Shown: piece by piece, positions 1-6,646 of the stretch | Layout: every line of letters begins with the position of its first letter | Position numbering within the stretch: the stretch's first letter is position 1 | Assembly (NCBI GenBank): GCA_937919295.1 | Contig: CALFRX010000103.1 | Location: 1 to 10,752 of the forward strand | Source: an uncultured Peptococcaceae bacterium | GTDB taxonomy: Bacteria > Bacillota > Dehalobacteriia > UBA7702 | DNA: 10,752 nt | Direction of reading: 5' to 3' | Notes under the pieces: model-generated | Database searches by the model: none | What the model was told of the DNA's origin: nothing | The model's input: the letters and a program-made list of their open reading frames with translations, nothing else | Translations under genes and position numbers: made by a program

Positions 1-3
1 CAT
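1..3 (-). CDS. Start codon of a leftward gene mostly outside the window
   Basis: An ATG on the minus strand occupies the first three bases of the window. It is preceded at 20-13 by GAAAGGGG, a Shine-Dalgarno sequence 9 nt from the ATG. The same AAAGGGG style precedes the yeiH-like and mtaA-like genes here. A promoter-like pair lies at 89-61. Only the start codon is visible, so nothing can be said about the product. A short inverted repeat at 16-30 (CTTTC on each arm as read on opposite strands) overlaps the ribosome site and could partly mask it in the mRNA. Confidence 0.5.
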
Positions 4-60
4 CTTGTGCCGCCCCTTTCTTTGCGAAAGAACCCCAATTCCGTTTTCTTGGTTAAATAT

Positions 61-89
61 ATCTTAATACATCATACCGCGTTTTTCAA
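61..89 (-). promoter_or_regulatory. Putative promoter of the leftward gene at the window edge
   Basis: On the minus strand TTGAAA (89-84) is followed after 17 bp by TAAGAT (66-61). This would place the transcription start near 54 and give a leader of about 50 nt before the ATG at 3. The -35 box is good and the -10 box is weak (4 of 6). Confidence 0.45.
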
Positions 90-119
90 TACGGCAAAAA
101 CATATAGGGTAAATACGCA

Positions 120-152
120 GGGGACGCCTCGCAAGAGACGTCCCCGTTTTTT
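120..152 (+). terminator. Hairpin with a T-tract facing right
   Basis: GGGGACG (120-126) pairs with CGTCCCC (139-145). Inside is one C/A mismatch, a further CTC/GAG stem and a GCAA loop. A run of six T follows at 147-152 on the plus strand, which is the form of an intrinsic terminator. The neighbouring genes on both sides are leftward, and reading left the hairpin is preceded by A's and followed by TGCGTATTTACC, a poor U-tract. It may still end the pab/ACT transcript weakly, but by its form it is a rightward terminator. Confidence 0.6.
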
Positions 153-159
153 CGATCAT

Positions 160-552
160 CTAAATTTTATTTTCCTTTTCCATTTCAAGTTCAATTTCAT
201 AGCCGTCCTCTTTCAGGGCGGCAACGGCGTCGTCAAAACGTTCCTTTTTGACGAAGATATAATCTGTAGCAAAGGTAGAAATAACAAAAATGCTGATTTC
301 TTTTGCCGCTAAGACCGCGGCGATTTTCGCCAAAACGCCGATCAGGGAAAAATCCAGCGTACCGCTAAGACGCATACCCCGCCAGCCTTCCTCCACGGCA
401 AAGGCGCTCCGGGGCACCGCCGATGCGGGACAGACATAAGAAATTTCCGTATCGGTTCTGGCAAAAAAAGTAAAGGGTTGACGCCAATCGACGGTATCGC
501 AGTTTCTTAATTGGCAGACAACAAATTCATCAGTCAGTATTTGCAGTTGCAT
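160..552 (-). CDS. ACT-domain protein downstream of the pab genes
   Basis: A 130-residue protein resembling the small bacterial ACT-domain proteins (ACT_7 type). The ACT-like part is about residues 60-123, beginning at GTLDFSLIGVLAKIAAVLA, where the family typically has a small-ligand-binding loop before a helix, followed by ISIFVISTFATDYIFV. The N-terminal half (about 1-58) is the companion beta-rich part usual in this family. No catalytic motif is visible. ACT domains usually bind amino acids or other small effectors, but the ligand here cannot be read. The ATG at 552 has an AAAGAGG ribosome site 5 nt upstream. Only 21 bases separate it from the pabC stop, so it is probably co-transcribed as the last gene of the pab operon. 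A role in p-aminobenzoate or aromatic metabolism is inference from position only. Confidence 0.85.
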   Translation of the reverse strand: MQLQILTDEFVVCQLRNCDTVDWRQPFTFFARTDTEISYVCPASAVPRSAFAVEEGWRGMRLSGTLDFSLIGVLAKIAAVLAAKEISIFVISTFATDYIFVKKERFDDAVAALKEDGYEIELEMEKENKI

Positions 553-573
553 AAGAACCTCTTTTTACGCTTT

Positions 574-1347
574 TTATCTATTTTGCCCCATTGTCCTCCC
601 CTTGTCAAGAGAAGCCAAAAAGTCAAGATACTTTTTCCGCAGCCTCTTGCCGGTTTCCCTGCTTTTCAGCTGCTGTCCGTCAATGCTCCTAACGGGCATG
701 ACGCCCATCAGAGAGTTGGTGAGGAATAATTCGTCAAAACGGAACAGCTGCTCTTTTAAGATCGCCGCCTCCTTCACGGTTTCCGTATTCATAATGTGCT
801 GCCGCATAATGCCGTTGAGCAAGCCGCAGGTCACCGCCGGTGTGCAGATGACGTTGTCTTTGACGCAAAAAAGATTGGATACGGCCCCTTCCGTCAGCAA
901 ACCGCCGGTATTTAAGAAGATCACTTCGTCATAGCCTGCCCTTTGGGCTTTCGTTTTTTCCAGATGATTATCGCCGTAATTCAGTGTTTTCAGATAGGTC
1001 AGCGGCGAAGATTCATTGCGCATGACCGTACTAAGCTTTATGGCTGCGCCCTGTTCGTACATTTCTGTTTTGTAGGGATTTTCTCTGAGGGAATAGACGA
1101 TATTTTTCTCTGAGACAATCACCTTCACCGCCGCCCTGCGCCAGGTGGAGTCCACGGCGAGGGATCGGATCTTGGCCATCACTTCTTCACGGCAATAATC
1201 TTTATGTTCCACTTGCAATTGTTTCAGGGCATCCTCCAGGCGGCGCAAATGCTGATGGTAAAAAACCGGTTTTTTTTCTTCTATGGCGATGGTTTCAAAA
1301 GCGCCGAGACCGAAACGATAGCCATTATCCAATGCGATATGGGTCAT
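574..1347 (-). CDS. pabC: 4-amino-4-deoxychorismate lyase (class IV aminotransferase fold)
   Basis: A PLP enzyme of the branched-chain aminotransferase/ADC lyase family, 257 residues, expected to split 4-amino-4-deoxychorismate into p-aminobenzoate and pyruvate. Visible family features are GYRFGLGAFETI (9-20), the PLP lysine K120 in YLKTLNYG, the cofactor-binding TEGAVSNLF (152-160), CGLLNGIMRQ (174-183) and FLTNSLMGVMPVRSIDG (208-224). The frame stays open upstream, but the ATG at 1347 has AGGAGG 7 nt before it and starts exactly at the family's N-terminus (MTHIALDNGYRFG). The start lies 23 nt inside the end of pabB, which suggests translational coupling. D-amino acid or branched-chain aminotransferases share this fold. 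Adjacency to pabA and pabB favours PabC. The gene is complete and of usual length. Confidence 0.9.
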   Translation of the reverse strand: MTHIALDNGYRFGLGAFETIAIEEKKPVFYHQHLRRLEDALKQLQVEHKDYCREEVMAKIRSLAVDSTWRRAAVKVIVSEKNIVYSLRENPYKTEMYEQGAAIKLSTVMRNESSPLTYLKTLNYGDNHLEKTKAQRAGYDEVIFLNTGGLLTEGAVSNLFCVKDNVICTPAVTCGLLNGIMRQHIMNTETVKEAAILKEQLFRFDELFLTNSLMGVMPVRSIDGQQLKSRETGKRLRKKYLDFLASLDKGRTMGQNR

Positions 1348-2722
1348 AAAAACCTCCTGTTTTAAATAATTCCATAAAGGCCTTGCCTTTTTGCAGTGTT
1401 TCTTCGTATTCAAAGGTTGGCTCGGATTCGGCGGTAATGCCGCCGCCGATGCCGACGTGATAAACGCCATTCTGCCACACCGCGGTGCGAATCACGATAT
1501 TGAAATCGCAGTCTCCGTTTAGGGAGATATAGCCAAGAGAGCCCGTGTACAAACCGCGGCGACTATGTTCCAAGGCGTCGATGATCTTCATTGCTTCGAT
1601 TTTCGGCGCGCCGGTGATGGAACCGCCGGGGAACATGGCGCGGAGCAGACCGTCATATCCGCAATCTTCCTTACATAAGCCATTAATCGTTGTGACCAGA
1701 TGAAAAACCGTGGCAAAGGTTTGCACCTCAAAGTGTTTTTCCACTTTCACGCTGCCGGCTTCGCAGATCCGGTTTAAGTCGTTTCGTTCCAAATCGACGA
1801 TCATCAAAAGCTCGCTTCTGTCCTTCGCCGATTGTGCCAATTCTTTTTTCAGCGCCGCGTCCTCCGCCGCTGTCGTCCCCCGTTTCCGCGTGCCTTTGAT
1901 CGGCTTTGTCTCGATGACACGGTTCTTCATCCGCAGAAACCGTTCCGGGGAGGCGCTAACCACCTTTACGTTGCCGTAATGGCAGTAACCGCCAAAGGGA
2001 GACGGGTTACTTTGGCGCATCCGCCGAAACATGGTAAAAGGCGGCATCTCGCTTTTGATCATCATTTTTTGGGTCATATTGGCAATGTAGATATCCCCCT
2101 CCACAATATGCTCCATCATTTCTTTAACAGCCTTTTTGTAATCTTCCTTGGTAAAATCAAAGGATATCGTGGCAGCGTAATCAGAAATCTCCGTCCTTTG
2201 CTCCGGCACCGTCTTGATCAGCTGATTCAGGCGGCGCAAACTTTCTTCCGCCGGATAAAGTATCCCCCTCGCTGTCGCCGTATACGTATGCTGCCAATGA
2301 TCGTAGATGATCAGGTTTTCATAAAAACAAAACAGGGCTTCCGGCATATCGATTTCTTTTTGATGGCGGCTTTTGATTTTCTCAAACTTACGTCCATAGT
2401 CATAACTAAAATAGCCAATACCGCCGGCAATCAGCGGCAATGTTGTCTCATTTTCTTCAAAGTGAGCGGCGACATAGGCGGAAAGCCGTTCTTCAAAGGA
2501 GCCCTTAACGGCGCGGTTGTTTTCATAGGTAACGCCGTCTTTTTCCGTTAAAATCAGGTAAGGATAAAGACCGATGATGGAAAAACGGTTGTTTTCGTCC
2601 TGTTCCCCCTTATTTTTATTTAATGAAGAATCAAGGATGGCCGTCATCGGCAGCTCCGCGACGCGCTCATACAATGCCGCAAGTTTTAGCTGCCAAGCTG
2701 TTTGCTCTACTACCGTTATCAT
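1325..2722 (-). CDS. pabB: Aminodeoxychorismate synthase component I
   Basis: A 465-residue chorismate-utilising enzyme that converts chorismate plus ammonia to 4-amino-4-deoxychorismate. The N-terminal region (about 1-180) has the family's IAGGIGYFSYDYGR segment (98-111). The C-terminal chorismate-binding domain (about 190-455) shows SASPERFL (256-263), PIKGT (274-278), ELLMIVDLERNDLNRIC (304-320) and FPGGSITGAPK (364-374). The lysine in PIKGT (K276) is the residue that forms the enzyme adduct in PabB. Anthranilate synthase (TrpE) has alanine there, so this is PabB rather than TrpE. The ATG overlaps the pabA stop in an ATGA arrangement and has a GAGGGGGTGA ribosome site. The last 12 residues are encoded across the pabC start. 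The gene is complete with normal length. Confidence 0.95.
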   Translation of the reverse strand: MITVVEQTAWQLKLAALYERVAELPMTAILDSSLNKNKGEQDENNRFSIIGLYPYLILTEKDGVTYENNRAVKGSFEERLSAYVAAHFEENETTLPLIAGGIGYFSYDYGRKFEKIKSRHQKEIDMPEALFCFYENLIIYDHWQHTYTATARGILYPAEESLRRLNQLIKTVPEQRTEISDYAATISFDFTKEDYKKAVKEMMEHIVEGDIYIANMTQKMMIKSEMPPFTMFRRMRQSNPSPFGGYCHYGNVKVVSASPERFLRMKNRVIETKPIKGTRKRGTTAAEDAALKKELAQSAKDRSELLMIVDLERNDLNRICEAGSVKVEKHFEVQTFATVFHLVTTINGLCKEDCGYDGLLRAMFPGGSITGAPKIEAMKIIDALEHSRRGLYTGSLGYISLNGDCDFNIVIRTAVWQNGVYHVGIGGGITAESEPTFEYEETLQKGKAFMELFKTGGFYDPYRIG

Positions 2723-3312
2723 GCTGTCACCCCCTCACAAATATGCATGAAGTTCTTTAGCAGGCGATGACCGTATTCCGTCAACACTGCCTCAGGATGA
2801 AACTGCACGCCGTAAATGGGCAGGTTTTTATGGCGGATTGCCATGATTTCTCTATCCTCGGCCACGGCACACACACATAAGCAAGCAGGCAGCTGCTCCC
2901 TGTCAACGACAAGGGAATGGTAGCGCGTTACTTGAAAGCCTTTGGGAATGCCTTGAAAAAGACTGGACGCGTCATGATATACCGCGGAAATTTTACCATG
3001 CATGGGTTGTTTGCCCTTTCTAATGACACCGCCGTAATGGTAGGCAATGGTCTGATGGCCAAGGCAAACGCCGAGGATCGGCACTTTATGCTCAAAAAAA
3101 GAAAGGACGGACAGGGAGGCGCCGCTGTCTTCAGGCCGCTTCGGGCCGGGAGAAATGATAATCCCCTGCAGCTCTCCTTTTTTCCATAAATCTTTTAAAT
3201 GCTCTTCCTCGACTTCGTCGTTGCGCAGCACCAGCACATCGCGGCCAAGTTCGCGGCAGTAAGCCACCAGGTTGTAGACAAAAGAATCGTAATTGTCGAT
3301 CATCACATACAT
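2719..3312 (-). CDS. pabA: Aminodeoxychorismate synthase, glutamine amidotransferase subunit
   Basis: A 197-residue class I glutamine amidotransferase that hydrolyses glutamine and passes ammonia to PabB. Family features are MIDNYDSFVYNLV (4-16), ISPGPKRPEDSG (53-64), the nucleophile C83 in GVCLGHQ (81-87), and H172 and E174 in FHPEAVLTEYG (171-181). The frame is open upstream to 3396, but the ATG at 3312 has TGGAGG 8 nt before it and matches the family's start. PabA and TrpG are often interchangeable. The PabB and PabC partners and the absence of trp genes point to p-aminobenzoate synthesis, although dual use as the anthranilate synthase subunit cannot be excluded. The mRNA leader upstream holds an intrinsic terminator, so expression may be controlled by premature termination. 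Confidence 0.94.
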   Translation of the reverse strand: MYVMIDNYDSFVYNLVAYCRELGRDVLVLRNDEVEEEHLKDLWKKGELQGIIISPGPKRPEDSGASLSVLSFFEHKVPILGVCLGHQTIAYHYGGVIRKGKQPMHGKISAVYHDASSLFQGIPKGFQVTRYHSLVVDREQLPACLCVCAVAEDREIMAIRHKNLPIYGVQFHPEAVLTEYGHRLLKNFMHICEGVTA

Positions 3313-3334
3313 GAAGGGTTCCTCCAAGTAATCT

Positions 3335-3374
3335 AAAAATAAAAAACCGAAGATAAAAACACTTTTATCTTCGG
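3335..3374 (-). terminator. Intrinsic terminator in the pabA leader, or end of yeiH
   Basis: A perfect 12-bp stem (CCGAAGATAAAA, 3347-3358, against 3363-3374) with a 4-nt loop. On the minus strand it is followed by TTTTTTATTTTT (3346-3335). It lies between a promoter at 3448-3420 and the pabA ribosome site. Transcripts from that promoter must therefore cross it, and it may be a regulatory attenuator. It also sits about 80 nt beyond the yeiH stop and could simply end that transcript. Confidence 0.8.
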
Positions 3375-3419
3375 CAGTATTCTGGATTCCAGGCACACCG
3401 TACCATATTTATTTTCTAT

Positions 3420-3448
3420 AATTTAACCGATTTTGGCTGTCCTGTCAA
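3420..3448 (-). promoter_or_regulatory. Putative promoter of the pab operon
   Basis: A perfect TTGACA (3448-3443) is followed after 17 bp by TAAATT (3425-3420) on the minus strand, directly after the yeiH stop codon. The start site would be near 3413, giving a leader of about 100 nt. The leader contains two tiny stems (GGTAC/GTGCC at 3404-3392 and CTGG/CCAG at 3392-3382), then the terminator hairpin, then the pabA ribosome site. Confidence 0.6.
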
Positions 3449-3454
3449 GCCCCC

Positions 3455-4513
3455 TTACCAAATTCCCAAGACTTTTTGGAGCAGCAGGCTGACGATGGCA
3501 ATACAGACCCAGCAGATAAAACCGAGGGCCAGCGGTTTACCGCCGGATTGCACGAGCTTCACAATATTCGTGTTGAGGCCGATGGCGCTCATTGCCATCA
3601 CAATGAAGAATTTACTGAGTTCTTTCAAAATGGAGAAGACGTCTTCGGCCACAGTTAAGGCCGTGCCGCTGAAAACCGCGGTAAAGACAGTGGTGATCAG
3701 TGAAGCGAGTATAAAATAAAGGATAAACATGGGAAATATCTTTTTGAAAGAGACCGCGGCACAATCTTCCGCCTGATCCCTTTTGGCTTTCCTCATCTGA
3801 TAAAAAGCTAAGATCAGCGTAATGGGGATGATGGCTAAAGTTCGCGTCAGTTTGACGATGGTGGCATAGCTCAAGACAGCGCCGTTGGTACCGTGGAGCA
3901 TATCCCAGGTGGCAGCTGCCGCTGTCACCGAGGAAGTATCGTTGATGGCCGTCCCCGCAAAGAGGGCAAAGCCTTCGTTACTCATATGAAGCAGACCGCC
4001 AAGGGTGGGAAAGATCACGGCAGCAATAACGTTAAAGAAGAAAATCACGGAAATCGATTGGGCGATCTCTTCATCGCTGGCCTTGATCACCGGCGCGGTG
4101 GCGGCAATGGCGCTGCCGCCGCAAATGGAGGAACCGACACCGATGAGGATGGAGATTTTTCCCGGTATGGACATCATCTTCTGCATGAAAAAAGCGACAA
4201 TCAATGCCGTGGAAATCGTGCTTATAATGATGGGCAGCGATGAAAGACCTACCTTACCGATGGTGGCGAGGTTCAAACCGAAACCCAAGAGGATGATGGC
4301 GTATTGCAGAATTTTCTTTGCGGTAAAGGAGATCCCGGCGTTGAATTTCCCCCGGTCTTTTAAAAACAGCGCCGCGACCATACCGATGAGGATGGCGATG
4401 ACCGGCGCGCCGATGATTTTCAATTCCTGAAAAGATGCCACCACCAGCCAGGCCACAAGGGCAATGCAAAAACATAACAACAGCCCTTTTCCTTTTTCTT
4501 TGATCCATTCCAT
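3455..4513 (-). CDS. yeiH: YeiH-family (UPF0324) putative anion exporter
   Basis: A 352-residue polytopic inner-membrane protein of the UPF0324/YeiH family (Cons_hypoth698), often annotated as a putative sulfate exporter. About ten hydrophobic segments are visible, the first at 11-28. Family signatures are IGVGSSICGGSAIAA (124-138), GTAINDTSSV (187-196), KLTRTL (221-226) and IGLNTN (311-316). The ATG at 4513 was chosen because AAAGGGGA lies 7 nt upstream. The in-frame ATG at 4537 lacks a ribosome site. The gene diverges from a LysR-type regulator, the same arrangement as yeiH and yeiE in enteric bacteria, where the regulator has been linked to sulfite. A sulfite or sulfonate-related anion is therefore a reasonable guess for the substrate, but nothing in the sequence proves it. 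Confidence 0.9.
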   Translation of the reverse strand: MEWIKEKGKGLLLCFCIALVAWLVVASFQELKIIGAPVIAILIGMVAALFLKDRGKFNAGISFTAKKILQYAIILLGFGLNLATIGKVGLSSLPIIISTISTALIVAFFMQKMMSIPGKISILIGVGSSICGGSAIAATAPVIKASDEEIAQSISVIFFFNVIAAVIFPTLGGLLHMSNEGFALFAGTAINDTSSVTAAAATWDMLHGTNGAVLSYATIVKLTRTLAIIPITLILAFYQMRKAKRDQAEDCAAVSFKKIFPMFILYFILASLITTVFTAVFSGTALTVAEDVFSILKELSKFFIVMAMSAIGLNTNIVKLVQSGGKPLALGFICWVCIAIVSLLLQKVLGIW

Positions 4514-4552
4514 TTTAAAGTCCCCTTTCGATGTCATTTTTCTGTCTTTTCT

Positions 4553-4564
4553 TAATGATCATTA
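4553..4564. promoter_or_regulatory. 12-bp palindrome on the yeiH -10 box
   Basis: TAATGATCATTA is a perfect 12-bp palindrome that overlaps the first four bases of the yeiH -10 hexamer on the minus strand (4566-4561). A protein bound here would block the yeiH promoter. LysR-type regulators bind partly symmetrical T-N11-A sites, which this fits loosely. A separate imperfect site, GCTAT/ATAGC at 4592-4596 and 4612-4616, lies upstream of the yeiH -35 box, where an activator would bind. Confidence 0.45.
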
Positions 4565-4589
4565 TACCCCTTGCAATGTTATTTGTAAA
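4561..4589 (-). promoter_or_regulatory. Promoter of yeiH
   Basis: On the minus strand TTTACA (4589-4584) and a perfect TATAAT (4566-4561) are separated by 17 bp. The start would fall near 4554, about 40 nt before the yeiH ATG. This is a strong vegetative-type promoter overlapping the divergent lysR promoter. Confidence 0.7.
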
Positions 4590-4599
4590 ATGCTATTAT
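4571..4599 (+). promoter_or_regulatory. Putative promoter of the lysR gene
   Basis: TTGCAA (4571-4576) and TATTAT (4594-4599) are separated by 17 bp on the plus strand. It overlaps the yeiH promoter almost completely, so RNA polymerase can probably occupy only one at a time. TATAAT at 4603-4608 is an alternative -10 without a well-placed -35. Confidence 0.5.
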
Positions 4600-4644
4600 T
4601 ATTATAATTTCATAGCTATTTATCTATATACAAGGAGGTCTACG

Positions 4645-5526
4645 ATGACCATTCGCGATCTGGAGATCTTTGTCGCCGTAGCGGAAACCGGCGGTATCGG
4701 TACGGCGGCCAAAAAACTCTATATTTCCCAGCCCACGGTCAGCCACGCGATTTCCCAAATCGAAAAGGGCTACCATGTGAAATTATTTGAACGGCTTTCC
4801 AAAAAGATGCTGATTACCGCCACGGGCGAGGAATTCTTACAGTATGCCCATCATAGCCTCAATCATTTCAAAAATATGGAGCATTTTCTGTATCACGCTT
4901 CGGAGCAGCAGACGATTCACATCGGCGCTTCCCTCACCGTAGGCGGCTTTTTTCTGACGGATATGATTTCCGGCTTTGAACAGGAGCACCCCCATCTTCG
5001 CGTCAGAGTCTATATTGATAACACAAAAAAAATCGTCCGTCAGCTTTTAGACGGATCCCTCGATATTGCTGTTTTGGAAGGCGACACCCTTTCTGCGGAA
5101 ACCGTCACAGAGGTCGTCTACGAAGATAAAATGGTGCTGATCTGCGGCAAAGAGCACCCCTTTGCGAACAGAAGCTCCATCCGCCTGCAAGAGCTAAAAA
5201 ATGCGGACTGTGTTCTAAGGGAGGAGGGCTCAGGCACGCGGGATTTTTTGATCAGGCTCACGGAAAAGCAGGGCATCCCCATTGTTGAAAAATGGGTCTG
5301 CCACAGTTCCGACGCCATCCTCAATATCGTCAGTGCCGGACAAGGCGTTTCCATTATTTCCGAAGCCATTGCCGCCCATGAACCGAGAGTGGTTCAGATT
5401 CCCCTTGAAGACGCGGTGATGACCCGTAAATTCCGTATTGTTTACCACAAAGATAAGTTCATTTCCTCGGCGCTAAAAGAGTTCATAACCGAAACAAGAT
5501 CCTATTTTCATAAGGTTCAGCTGTAA
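4645..5526 (+). CDS. LysR-family transcriptional regulator
   Basis: A 293-residue LysR-type regulator. The winged helix-turn-helix is at about 1-60, with the recognition segment AAKKLYISQPTVSHAISQIE (21-40), followed by a linker helix and an effector-binding domain from about residue 90 that begins IHIGASLTVGGFFL. The REEGSGTRD segment in the C-terminal half is typical of the CysL/YeiE/CbbR side of the family. The frame is open upstream to 4531, but the ATG at 4645 has AAGGAGG 7 nt before it and begins the DNA-binding domain. It diverges from the YeiH-like gene, so the likely targets are that gene and itself. The effector is unknown. A strong terminator begins immediately at its stop codon. 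Confidence 0.92.
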   Translation: MTIRDLEIFVAVAETGGIGTAAKKLYISQPTVSHAISQIEKGYHVKLFERLSKKMLITATGEEFLQYAHHSLNHFKNMEHFLYHASEQQTIHIGASLTVGGFFLTDMISGFEQEHPHLRVRVYIDNTKKIVRQLLDGSLDIAVLEGDTLSAETVTEVVYEDKMVLICGKEHPFANRSSIRLQELKNADCVLREEGSGTRDFLIRLTEKQGIPIVEKWVCHSSDAILNIVSAGQGVSIISEAIAAHEPRVVQIPLEDAVMTRKFRIVYHKDKFISSALKEFITETRSYFHKVQL

Positions 5527-5560
5527 AAAAGATCACCCGTTTGCCAGCGGGTGATCTTTT
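5525..5560. terminator. Bidirectional terminator between lysR and ltaE
   Basis: AAAAGATCACCCG (5527-5539) pairs perfectly with CGGGTGATCTTTT (5548-5560) around an 8-nt loop. The plus strand ends in TTTTATTT and the minus strand in six T (5530-5525). It serves the rightward lysR gene and the leftward threonine aldolase gene, whose stop lies about 50 nt away. Confidence 0.9.
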
Positions 5561-5609
5561 ATTTGCTAACATTTGTGCCAATGCGTCCATTTCCTTGATC
5601 CCCTTCTCT

Positions 5610-6635
5610 TTAAAGGAAAGAAAGCAGTTTCTTGATATCCTCTTCTTTCGTGGCCCAACTGGTGATAAGGCGGATCACCGTATGATTTTCGTCATACTTT
5701 TCCCAGTATTCGAAACTGGCCTTTTCGGCAAGAGCGGCCAGCGCCCGGTTCTCCATAACAATGAACTGCTGATTCGTCGGGGAATCAAGGTAAAAGGCGC
5801 ACCCCTTCTTTTTCAAACCGTCCTTTAAGATTGACGCCATCTTGTTGCCGTGAGCGGCCAATCTGAAATAGAGCTCGTCACTGAAAAGCGTATCAAACTG
5901 GATGCCCAAAACCCAGCCCTTGGCCAACAGCGCGCCGTGCTGCTTGATCTGGGTGAAAAAGTGGGGTACGAGATGGGGATCGGGAATCACCGCGGCCTCG
6001 CCAAAAAGAGCGCCCACCTTGGTACCGCCGATATAAAAAGCGTCGCAGAGCCCGGCGATATCCTCTAAATTCAGATCGGCGCCTTTTGCCGTTAAGGCGT
6101 AGCCCAGGCGGGCGCCGTCAAGATAGATTTTCAGCTGAAAGCGATCGCAGACAGCACGTAAGGTAGCAAGCTCCGCTTTTGTATAGATGGTTCCGTATTC
6201 CGTGGGCTGGGAAAGGTAAATCAGCCCCGGCGGCGTCATATGCTCATGGGTCTCATCGTTGTAAAAGTCAATCAGGTATTGCTCCACCGAGGCGACGGTG
6301 AGCTTGCCTTCTTTTCCCGGCAGAGTAATGACTTTATGACCGCAATATTCGACAGCGCCGGCCTCATGCACACTGATATGCCCCGAGGTAGCGGCAATCA
6401 CCCCTTCATAGCGGTTTAACAGTGCGTCAATGAGCAAGGCGTTGCTCTGGGTGCCGCCCGCCAAAAATTTCACCAAAGCTTCCGGTTTGCCGCAGGCCTC
6501 GGCGATTTTCCGCGCCGCGCTTTCGCTGTAGGGATCAAAACCGTAGGCCGTGTTTTGCTCCTCTTTTAGCTTTAGCAAGCGCGCCAAAATCTCCGGCGCC
6601 GCCGTTTCCATGTAGTCGCTGTCAAAATGTAACAT
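5610..6635 (-). CDS. ltaE: Low-specificity L-threonine aldolase
   Basis: A 341-residue PLP enzyme of fold type I (Beta_elim_lyase family) expected to cleave L-threonine or L-allo-threonine to glycine and acetaldehyde. Visible features are the N-terminal FDSDYMETAAPEI (4-16), FLAGGTQSNAL (57-67), H86 in TSGHISVHEAGA (83-94), which in this family stacks on the PLP ring, DGARLG (173-178), and the PLP lysine K206 in YIGGTKVGALFGE. The ATG at 6635 has AAGGAG 8 nt upstream, and that site overlaps the stop codon of the phosphodiesterase gene, leaving an 11-nt gap. The two are therefore in one transcript and probably translationally coupled. The pairing has no obvious metabolic logic. Cleavage of other beta-hydroxy amino acids is possible. 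Confidence 0.93.
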   Translation of the reverse strand: MLHFDSDYMETAAPEILARLLKLKEEQNTAYGFDPYSESAARKIAEACGKPEALVKFLAGGTQSNALLIDALLNRYEGVIAATSGHISVHEAGAVEYCGHKVITLPGKEGKLTVASVEQYLIDFYNDETHEHMTPPGLIYLSQPTEYGTIYTKAELATLRAVCDRFQLKIYLDGARLGYALTAKGADLNLEDIAGLCDAFYIGGTKVGALFGEAAVIPDPHLVPHFFTQIKQHGALLAKGWVLGIQFDTLFSDELYFRLAAHGNKMASILKDGLKKKGCAFYLDSPTNQQFIVMENRALAALAEKASFEYWEKYDENHTVIRLITSWATKEEDIKKLLSFL

Positions 6636-6646
6636 CGTGATTCTCC

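Noticed and set aside
7..312. Rightward open frame at the left edge.
   Set aside because: It runs through a terminator hairpin and antisense to the ACT-domain gene, with no ribosome site or recognisable product.
1832..2551. Long rightward open frame (239 codons) antisense to pabB.
   Set aside because: It is the reverse-strand shadow of a clearly conserved gene. Its composition is not protein-like for any family I recognise, and it has no ribosome site.
1325..2722. Anthranilate synthase component I (TrpE) as the identity.
   Set aside because: The PIKGT motif with lysine is the PabB form, and pabC follows rather than trp genes.
3365..3406. A 13-codon ORF in the pabA leader (starts ATGGTACGG, contains one Trp codon, stops inside the terminator stem), as a possible attenuation leader peptide.
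   Set aside because: It has no ribosome site, would begin about 7 nt after the predicted transcription start, and carries no run of regulatory codons.
3312..3413. T-box or TRAP-type control of the pabA leader.
   Set aside because: No T-box AGGGTGG-like sequence and no series of GAG/UAG triplets is present.
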